Positions 47,780 to 53,547 of a stretch of 53,547 nt of DNA are shown one piece after another. The notes under the pieces were generated by a model, which worked only from the letters and a program-made list of their open reading frames with translations, had not been told where the DNA came from and did not search any database. The DNA is from an uncultured Lachnospiraceae bacterium. Its GTDB lineage: Bacteria; Bacillota; Clostridia; Lachnospirales; Lachnospiraceae. How positions within the stretch are numbered: position 1 is the stretch's first letter; every line of letters begins with the position of its first letter. The position numbers and the translations under genes are program-made. Location: positions 1-53,547 of the forward strand of contig CANRMI010000015.1 of NCBI GenBank assembly GCA_947631685.1. The letters are read 5' to 3'.

Positions 47780-49369
47780 ATGTTGAAAAAAATTACCAAG
47801 CATTATAAAAGATTAAGATATACATACATGAAGCTGGCGGCGGGCATACTTTTTGTAGCAGCTCTCTTTTTTCCGGCCTATGTCAAATGGGAAGCACCCG
47901 AGGAGAACTTTTTTACCGTTTATCTGAACGGGGAGAGCGTGGGCGTGGTGGGAGAGTCCGACCGCGCGGAGGCGCTTTTGCAGGAGGCCCGCAGGGAGCT
48001 GGTGCAGAATGAGGACGAGCTGGTATTTATCGATGTGGACATGAGCCTGGAGGGACAGGCCGTACTCTGGGGAAAGATAGATGATGAGACTTTGATCCGG
48101 GAGAACATGCAGCAGGTGTTAAGGCGGAACATCCGGGAAACCATGCAGCGCTCCTATGTTATGAAGGTCAATAATTACATGGTGAATCTGGGAAGCAGGG
48201 AAGAAGTGGAGCAGCTTCTCCAGACCGCGGTGGACAAGTATGACTACGAGGGCAAGTACAAGGTGGAGCTGGCGCATGTGGAGGGCAGGGAGTTCAATGT
48301 GCTGACCGCACAGATCCTGGATACCAGCAAAACAGAGGATGAGGTTTTGGAAGCCAACGCCATGCCCGCACAGAGGGGCGGCCTGGACGGTGTGTTCGCC
48401 GCGGCCTTTGAGGAGGCAGAGCCCATTGTAGAAAAGGACTTTGAGGATTACGAGCAGGGACTGATCAGCATGAGCTTTGCGGAAGAGGTAGAGGTCGTGG
48501 AGGCCTATCTGGACGAAAGCGAACTGACGCCGTTAGATCAGGCTGTAGAGGAGGTCATCAAGGAACAGGAAGTGAGTGCTGTCTACGAGGTGCAGCCCGG
48601 GGATACTCTTTCCGGGATCGCGCTTACGGTAAATATCCCTATGGAAACCCTGGTGGAGATGAATGACAGCTTAGAGAACATCAATACCACGATCCGGGCA
48701 GGGCAGGAGTTGATCATCACAGTGCCGGAGCCGGAACTTTCCGTGGACAGGCAGGAAGAGAAATACATCGAAGAAATTTACGACGCGGACGTTATTTATG
48801 TGGACAATGATAACTGGTACACCTATGAGACTAAGACACTGCAGGAGCCTTCCGCGGGCTTCAGGAGGATCATAGCCATAGTTTCTTACCGCAACGACAA
48901 GGAAGTAGAGCGGGAGATCGTAAAGGAAGAGATCCTTATGGAGGCGGTTCCCAAGATAGTAGAAAGAGGGACCAAGACGCCTCCCTCCTATATCAAGCCC
49001 ATTTCGGGAGGAAAACTGACCTCGGGCTTCGGGCGCAGGTCCCGGCCTACGGCAGGTGCCAGCACCTATCATAAGGGCGTGGACTGGGCAGTACCCACGG
49101 GTACCACGGTAGTGGCTTCCTGCGGCGGTACGGTAGTCAAGGCCGGCTGGGGAAGCGGTTACGGTTATGTAGTTTATATCCAGCATGAGGACGGCAGCCA
49201 GACACGGTATGGCCATCTGAGCAGAGTGCTGGTGAGCAGCGGCCAGAAGGTAGTGCAGGGCCAGAAGATTGCCCTCAGCGGCAATACCGGTGTCACTACG
49301 GGGCCCCACCTGCATTTTGAGATACTCATTAACGGCAAACAGGTGAACCCGCTTTCTTATCTGAATTGA
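47780..49369 (+). CDS. LysM-G5-M23 cell-wall metallopeptidase
   Basis: A protein of 529 aa. An N-terminal membrane anchor lies at about 18-34. Residues 40-260 are a variable extracytoplasmic region. A LysM domain (about 269-316) starts YEVQPGDTLSGIA. A G5-like domain (about 330-395) follows. The M23 peptidase (about 410-525) has the zinc ligands His431 and Asp435 (YHKGVDW) and His512 (PHLHFEI), with His510 as active-site histidine. M23 enzymes cut peptidoglycan cross-links or, when degenerate, act as activators; here the ligands are intact. LysM binds peptidoglycan. A long AT-rich leader precedes the gene. Confidence 0.93.
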   Translation: MLKKITKHYKRLRYTYMKLAAGILFVAALFFPAYVKWEAPEENFFTVYLNGESVGVVGESDRAEALLQEARRELVQNEDELVFIDVDMSLEGQAVLWGKIDDETLIRENMQQVLRRNIRETMQRSYVMKVNNYMVNLGSREEVEQLLQTAVDKYDYEGKYKVELAHVEGREFNVLTAQILDTSKTEDEVLEANAMPAQRGGLDGVFAAAFEEAEPIVEKDFEDYEQGLISMSFAEEVEVVEAYLDESELTPLDQAVEEVIKEQEVSAVYEVQPGDTLSGIALTVNIPMETLVEMNDSLENINTTIRAGQELIITVPEPELSVDRQEEKYIEEIYDADVIYVDNDNWYTYETKTLQEPSAGFRRIIAIVSYRNDKEVEREIVKEEILMEAVPKIVERGTKTPPSYIKPISGGKLTSGFGRRSRPTAGASTYHKGVDWAVPTGTTVVASCGGTVVKAGWGSGYGYVVYIQHEDGSQTRYGHLSRVLVSSGQKVVQGQKIALSGNTGVTTGPHLHFEILINGKQVNPLSYLN

Positions 49370-49411
49370 GCGGAGAGTGAGTGTGTATTGAGCAGAGAAC
49401 GAGTATGCCTA

Positions 49412-49440
49412 TTTACAAATCGGTCTCTGCGGTATATAAT
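49412..49440 (+). promoter_or_regulatory. Promoter of murA
   Basis: TTTACA (49412-49417) and TATAAT (49435-49440) with a 17-bp spacer, 45 bp before the murA ATG. Confidence 0.75.
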
Positions 49441-49484
49441 GGTAAAAGATATTGAATTTGAGAAGTATTTATAGAGGGATAGAG

Positions 49485-50777
49485 ATGGAACAATACGCAA
49501 TTAAAGGCGGAAATCCATTGGTCGGAGAAGTGGAGATAGGAGGCGCCAAAAATGCGGCCCTTCCTATTATCGCAGCTTCCATTATGACGGATGACACGGT
49601 ACAGATAGATAATATACCCGATGTGCGGGACACCAACGTACTTTTGGAGGCCATGCAGGGGATTGGCGTCATCGTAAACCGAACCGGCAGGCACAGCGTT
49701 TCCATTAACGCTTCCCAGATTCACAACTATGTGGTAGATGGGGACAATATTCGTAAGATCCGCGCCTCCTATTACTTTATCGGCGCGCTTTTGGCTAAAT
49801 ATAAAAATGCTGAGGTGGCTCTGCCCGGCGGCTGTGACATCGGCTGCAGGGCGATAGACCAGCACATCAAGGGATTTCGCGCGTTGGGCGCGGACGTAGT
49901 GATCGAATACGGCTTGATCAAAGCTCACGCGGAACGCCTGCGGGGCAGCCACATCTATATGGACGTGGTTTCCGTAGGAGCGACCATCAACATCATGATG
50001 GTGGCGGCTATGGCAGAAGGAACCACTATTATCGAGAATGCGGCCAAGGAGCCCCATGTGGTGGATCTGGCCAACTTCCTGAACAGCATGGGCGCCAATA
50101 TCAAGGGCGCGGGTACGGATGTGATCCGTATCAAGGGCGTTGCCGGTCTCCATGGTACGGAATATGCCATTATTCCCGACCAGATCGAAGCCGGAACCTT
50201 TATGTTCGCCGCCGCTGTGACCAAGGGAGATATTACCGTCAAGAACGTGATTCCCAAGCACTTGGAATCCATTACAGCCAAGCTTTTGGAGATCGGCTGT
50301 GAGATCGAGGAATCCGACGACGCGGTTCGTGTGGTAGCGGCTAAGCCCTTAAGGCACACCCAGGTCAAGACGCTGCCCTATCCGGGTTTTCCTACGGATA
50401 TGCAGCCCCAGATCACCGTGGCGCTGGCTCTGTCCACGGGCACCAGCATTGTGACGGAGAGCATCTTTGAAAACCGCTTCAAATATGTGGATGAACTGAT
50501 ACGCATGGGTGCCAGTATCAAAGTGGAGGGCAATACGGCCATTGTAAACGGTGTTTCCCACTATACCGGCGCCAGCATCAGCGCACCGGATCTGCGGGCG
50601 GGAGCTGCTTTAGTTTTAGCGGCGCTGGCTGCGGAAGGGTATTCCTGTGTGGAGGACATCCACTACATCCAGAGAGGCTATGAGGATTTCCATTTAAAGC
50701 TTCAGGCGCTGGGCGCCCAGATTGAAAAGGTAGATTCCGACAGGGATGTACAGAAGTTTAAATTAAAAATAGGCTGA
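49485..50777 (+). CDS. murA: UDP-N-acetylglucosamine 1-carboxyvinyltransferase
   Basis: A protein of 430 aa. The ATG at 49485 gives MEQYAIKGGNPLVGEVEI, the normal MurA start; the frame extends 11 codons upstream without a better site. The active-site Lys22-Asn23 (GGAKNAALPI) and the Cys117 loop (LPGGCDIGCRAIDQHIKG, equivalent to E. coli Cys115) are present, so fosfomycin sensitivity is expected. It catalyses the first committed step of peptidoglycan synthesis, enolpyruvyl transfer to UDP-GlcNAc. Later conserved FPTDMQPQITVAL and ALVLAALAAEGYSCVED are seen. It lies 237 bp upstream of metK. Confidence 0.96.
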   Translation: MEQYAIKGGNPLVGEVEIGGAKNAALPIIAASIMTDDTVQIDNIPDVRDTNVLLEAMQGIGVIVNRTGRHSVSINASQIHNYVVDGDNIRKIRASYYFIGALLAKYKNAEVALPGGCDIGCRAIDQHIKGFRALGADVVIEYGLIKAHAERLRGSHIYMDVVSVGATINIMMVAAMAEGTTIIENAAKEPHVVDLANFLNSMGANIKGAGTDVIRIKGVAGLHGTEYAIIPDQIEAGTFMFAAAVTKGDITVKNVIPKHLESITAKLLEIGCEIEESDDAVRVVAAKPLRHTQVKTLPYPGFPTDMQPQITVALALSTGTSIVTESIFENRFKYVDELIRMGASIKVEGNTAIVNGVSHYTGASISAPDLRAGAALVLAALAAEGYSCVEDIHYIQRGYEDFHLKLQALGAQIEKVDSDRDVQKFKLKIG

Positions 50778-50803
50778 AAAGCTAAATTCAATAGCATATG
50801 GTT

Positions 50804-50917
50804 CTCTTATTCAGAGTGGTGGAGGTACATAGGACCTGAGAAGCCACGGCAACCCCGCTATGCGGAAGGTGCCCACCTGAGCGAGACTCCTGCGATCCGC
50901 AGGCCGAACAATAAGAG
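50804..50917 (+). ncRNA. SAM-I (S-box) riboswitch aptamer of metK
   Basis: The P1 arms CTCTTATT (50804-50811) and AATAAGAG (50910-50917) close the domain. Conserved S-box elements follow in order: AGAGTGGTGGAGG, GACCTGAGAAGCC, then CGGCAACC and AAGGTGCC, GAGCGAGA. It binds S-adenosylmethionine and, with the downstream terminator, shuts down metK transcription when SAM is plentiful. Confidence 0.93.
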
Positions 50918-50937
50918 GATTTGAATCCAGGTATCAG

Positions 50938-50966
50938 GTCCGCTTATCCAAGCGGACTTTTATTTT
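50938..50966 (+). terminator. Riboswitch-controlled terminator before metK
   Basis: GTCCGC (50938-50943) and GCGGAC (50952-50957) with an 8-nt loop and TTTTATTTT. This is the expression platform of the SAM-I riboswitch. Confidence 0.9.
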
Positions 50967-51014
50967 ACAAAATGTTAGAAGGCCGTAAGCCATACGGCAG
51001 AAAGAGAGGAAGAT

Positions 51015-52220
51015 ATGGAAAAAGAGAAACTGTTGTTTACCTCCGAGTCCGTTACGGAGGGGCATCCCGATAAAATGTGCGATGCCGTGTCGGATGCTAT
51101 CCTGGACGCGTTAATGGAGCAGGATCCCATGAGCCGCGTGGCCTGCGAGACCGCCAGCTGTACGGGATTCGTACTGGTGACCGGTGAGATCACCACCAAG
51201 GCGCATATTGATTTCCAGAAGATCGTCAGGGATACGGTGACGGAAATTGGCTATAACAGCTCCGAAGTGGGCTTTGACGGCAGAACCTGCGCAGTCATGG
51301 TAGCGATTGACGAGCAGTCCTCTGACATTGCCATGGGTGTGGACAAGGCTCTGGAAGCCAAACAGCAGCAGACGGAAAAGGGCATGTCGGACGAGGAGCT
51401 GGAGGCCATCGGCGCCGGCGACCAGGGTATGATGTTCGGCTACGCTACAAACGAAACGGAAGAATATATGCCCTATCCCATTTCCCTGGCCCACAAGCTG
51501 GTACTGCAGCTGACCAAGGTAAGAAAGGACGGAACCCTGCCTTATCTGCGTCCGGATGGCAAGAGCCAGGTGTCCGTACAGTATGATGAGAACGGAAAGC
51601 CCGTCCGTCTGGAAGCGGTAGTGCTGTCCACACAGCACGATCCTGATGTGACGCAGGAGCAGATCCATGAGGATATTCGGAAATATGTCTTTGATCCGGT
51701 GCTGCCCAAAGAGCTTCTGGACGCGGACACCAAATATTTTATCAATCCTACCGGCCGCTTTGTCATCGGCGGACCTCACGGGGACGCAGGCTTAACGGGG
51801 CGTAAGATCATCGTGGATACATATGGCGGATACGCAAGACACGGCGGCGGCGCTTTTTCTGGAAAGGACTGCACCAAGGTGGACAGATCCGCTGCCTACG
51901 CTGCCCGCTATGTGGCGAAGAACATTGTGGCAGCAGGACTGGCGGAAAGATGTGAGATTCAGCTTTCCTACGCCATCGGCGTAGCGCAGCCCACTTCTGT
52001 CAGGGTAGATACTTTCGGCACCGGCAAGCTTTCGGAGCTGGAGCTGGTACGCATCATCAGGGAAAACTTCGATTTGCGTCCGGCCGGTATCATCAAGATG
52101 CTGGACCTGCGCCGTCCCATATACCGGCAGACCGCTGCCTACGGGCATTTCGGCAGAAACGATCTGGATCTGCCTTGGGAAAAGCTGGATAAGGCGGAAC
52201 TGTTAAAGAAGTATTTGTAA
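51015..52220 (+). CDS. metK: S-adenosylmethionine synthetase
   Basis: A protein of 401 aa, standard MetK length. The methionine- and ATP-binding motifs [34 protein letters not shown] (the signature GAGDQG loop) and GGGAFSGKD are intact. Conserved [20 protein letters not shown] is visible. It makes SAM from methionine and ATP. AGAGAGGAAG lies before the ATG. It is regulated by the SAM-I riboswitch upstream, as expected for this class. Confidence 0.97.
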   Translation: MEKEKLLFTSESVTEGHPDKMCDAVSDAILDALMEQDPMSRVACETASCTGFVLVTGEITTKAHIDFQKIVRDTVTEIGYNSSEVGFDGRTCAVMVAIDEQSSDIAMGVDKALEAKQQQTEKGMSDEELEAIGAGDQGMMFGYATNETEEYMPYPISLAHKLVLQLTKVRKDGTLPYLRPDGKSQVSVQYDENGKPVRLEAVVLSTQHDPDVTQEQIHEDIRKYVFDPVLPKELLDADTKYFINPTGRFVIGGPHGDAGLTGRKIIVDTYGGYARHGGGAFSGKDCTKVDRSAAYAARYVAKNIVAAGLAERCEIQLSYAIGVAQPTSVRVDTFGTGKLSELELVRIIRENFDLRPAGIIKMLDLRRPIYRQTAAYGHFGRNDLDLPWEKLDKAELLKKYL

Positions 52221-52241
52221 TGGAATAGAGATACCGTATGA

Positions 52242-52276
52242 ACGGCCATATTCGGAAATCCGGATATGGCCGTTTT
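52242..52276 (+). terminator. Intrinsic terminator after metK
   Basis: ACGGCCATAT (52242-52251) and ATATGGCCGT (52264-52273), with an inner CGGA/TCCG stem and a T-run, 21 bp after the stop. Confidence 0.9.
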
Positions 52277-52393
52277 GCTGTTATTTGATATGTGTTTAAT
52301 CATTGTTACATTCTATTTTCGATAAATGCTCCTTTCTATTGACCAATTAGTAAATAATACGAAAAATGAGGATAAAAATACTTAAAAATGCCA

Positions 52394-52422
52394 TTGACCA
52401 ATGAGATTTTTGTATGTATAAT
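52394..52422 (+). promoter_or_regulatory. Promoter of the AT-rich end gene with repeated ATTGACCAAT
   Basis: TTGACC (52394-52399) and TATAAT (52417-52422), 17-bp spacer. The decamer ATTGACCAAT occurs at 52338 and again at 52393, overlapping the -35, so it may be a regulator site. The 5'-GGAGGTGG site follows at 52433. Confidence 0.75.
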
Positions 52423-52443
52423 AAAAAATAGTGGAGGTGGATT

Positions 52444-53547
52444 ATGAATTTAAGAGAATTAGAAACGAATTTTAGAAAGAATACTTTTAATAATGAAGAT
52501 GATATAAAACTTCATTTTCATTCAGATATAATAAAACCATTACTAGAAGAGTTAAATCCGGAGATGGCTGGACAATATCATAGTGAGGATGTATTAAAAG
52601 CAGGAGGAAGAACTGATGCGACTTTTCAAAATATTTCATTTGAATTTAAGAAAAAAGGATATTTTGATAAAGCTTCAGGAATAAGAGAAGCTGTGTATGG
52701 AAGGAATAATACAGATCATGGTTTGTATGACTATATTTTGAGTAATGCGGGAATAATTGTCAATGATAAAATTGATGTCATCGTAAAGAAAATTTTGTCA
52801 GGTATTGGTGTTGGATTTGACGGAAAACAATTTATTTTCGCAAGATTTATTCCTTCTACACAAAAAGCATTACCTGATATAAGCAAGGTGAAAGTAGAGA
52901 TAAATGAGCCTATAAATATCGAATTCACATATGAAGTGAAAGATTTTTCCAAAGGTATTAAAAGACTTGCCTTGCTCTTGAAGCAGACTGATAAGATTTC
53001 TCTTTCAAAGCAGATGCTTTGTGCTGTGATAAACGCTAAAAGTGATTATGTGCGAGATAGTATATTAACAATTTATAATAGCCTTAGTGATAATCTGGAT
53101 ACTACCAAAAATACATTTAATAATCGTGTTAAAACTTTGTATGATGAGTGGAATCGTGTATTTGGTGTAATGTATGGTGATGATGAGGATGCAACAGATT
53201 TTACAGAGGTGTCTTCAAAGATAAAAGATATGTATGGAATTAGAGATCTTTTTGAAATTGATAGTAAGAGATACCTTTTTTCAATGCAGACATTCTTTAA
53301 TATTTTTCTAAAGTTATTGGTTTATTCTTTTTTAGCGCAGTTAGTGGATCCAATGTTTACAACACAACAAGAGCTTACCAAGGATGAAATTAATAGGCTC
53401 TTCGATGGAACTACAGACGCAAGTTGTAAGTTAGTAAATAATTTCTTTGAATCACATTTCTTGGAATGGTTGTATCAGGCAAATAACTCGCCTGCCCGAA
53501 AAAGTATCGCCACCTCTATCAGGTGGCGAATCTTGATTATCTCTTCA
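52444..53547 (+). CDS. Partial AT-rich protein with PD-(D/E)XK-like motif, probable restriction/defence gene
   Basis: The frame is open from the ATG at 52444 to the window end (368 codons, no stop), so the gene is incomplete here. GGAGGTGG precedes the start. The block AGGRTDATFQNISFEFKKKG has the D-x(n)-E-x-K arrangement of PD-(D/E)XK nucleases near residue 56-70. Such a nuclease-like N-terminus is found in several combined restriction-modification (Eco57I-type) and other defence proteins, but a methyltransferase domain cannot be seen because it would lie beyond the window. Composition is far AT-richer than metK, suggesting horizontal origin. The last 20 codons after YQANNS look unlike the rest and may be disrupted. 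Confidence 0.7.
   Translation, partial: MNLRELETNFRKNTFNNEDDIKLHFHSDIIKPLLEELNPEMAGQYHSEDVLKAGGRTDATFQNISFEFKKKGYFDKASGIREAVYGRNNTDHGLYDYILSNAGIIVNDKIDVIVKKILSGIGVGFDGKQFIFARFIPSTQKALPDISKVKVEINEPINIEFTYEVKDFSKGIKRLALLLKQTDKISLSKQMLCAVINAKSDYVRDSILTIYNSLSDNLDTTKNTFNNRVKTLYDEWNRVFGVMYGDDEDATDFTEVSSKIKDMYGIRDLFEIDSKRYLFSMQTFFNIFLKLLVYSFLAQLVDPMFTTQQELTKDEINRLFDGTTDASCKLVNNFFESHFLEWLYQANNSPARKSIATSIRWRILIISS
53507..53529. other. Perfect hairpin at the right edge, possible mobile-element end
   Basis: TCGCCACCT (53507-53515) and AGGTGGCGA (53521-53529) form a 9-bp stem with a 5-nt loop, GC-rich in otherwise AT-rich DNA. The protein frame remains open but loses its character just upstream. The hairpin could be the subterminal hairpin of an IS200/IS605-type element or another insertion that truncates the gene; the window ends too soon to tell. 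Confidence 0.35.

Overview
The window looks like chromosome of a flagellated, Lachnospiraceae-like member of the Clostridia. This is inferred from the flagellin type, small Lachnospiraceae-type proteins (DUF6472-like, DUF6033-like), a FapA-family protein, an S-box (SAM-I) riboswitch in front of metK, strong SigA-type promoters and AGGAGG ribosome binding sites. No rRNA or tRNA gene was recognised. The left 11.7 kb and the last 1.1 kb are accessory DNA; the middle is mostly GC-richer, collinear chromosomal genes.

Positions 1-11.87 kb are the right-hand part of an integrative element that enters from the left. An XRE repressor and ImmA/IrrE peptidase operon is divergent from a Y-family DNA polymerase operon (polymerase, small protein, second ImmA/IrrE peptidase, zinc ribbon). 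The 200-bp divergent region carries seven copies of the hexamer CACGAA/TTCGTG around a consensus promoter, suggesting a DNA-damage response of the IrrE/DdrO kind rather than LexA control. Next come a small XRE regulator, a decayed AlbA/RecG-like gene, a two-gene AAA ATPase plus RloB/TOPRIM-like cassette (probable phage defence), about 430 nt rich in hairpins, a MazF-type toxin, an excisionase-like protein and two tandem paralogous tyrosine integrases.

From 11.9 to 19.4 kb lie a large solute-binding-like lipoprotein, an ECF-type sigma factor with a membrane partner, two conserved small proteins, a MATE exporter and a GNAT acetyltransferase. The most notable locus follows at 19.5-22.2 kb. A stand-alone tyrosine recombinase sits between two 29-bp inverted sites. 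Inside the segment is a near-consensus sigma-28 flagellar promoter that points away from csrA-fliC in this assembly and would point into csrA-fliC after inversion. This looks like a flagellar phase switch.

From 22.4 to 23.95 kb are three paralogous copies of a structured small RNA of about 170 nt, each with its own TTGACA-N17-TATAAT promoter and intrinsic terminator. One lies immediately upstream of a PBECR4-type (RNase-like) protein. Downstream is an operon-like run of DUF6472, FapA, an HD-GYP response regulator, a CASTOR/POLLUX-type channel and a heterodimeric ABC exporter, then a ROK sugar kinase and a convergent P-type Ca2+ ATPase.

From 36.8 to 42.3 kb is a surface-glycan and nucleotide-sugar group (FAD oxidoreductase, GT39-like membrane glycosyltransferase, UDP-sugar pyrophosphorylase, galE). 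From 42.3 to 52.3 kb are housekeeping and envelope genes: TrhA/PAQR, a small alarmone synthetase, a coiled-coil membrane protein, a flavin reductase, dinB, a LysM-G5-M23 protein, murA, and metK behind a SAM-I riboswitch. The window ends inside a very AT-rich gene with a PD-(D/E)XK-like motif, probably a restriction or defence gene, whose frame runs into a perfect hairpin close to the window edge.
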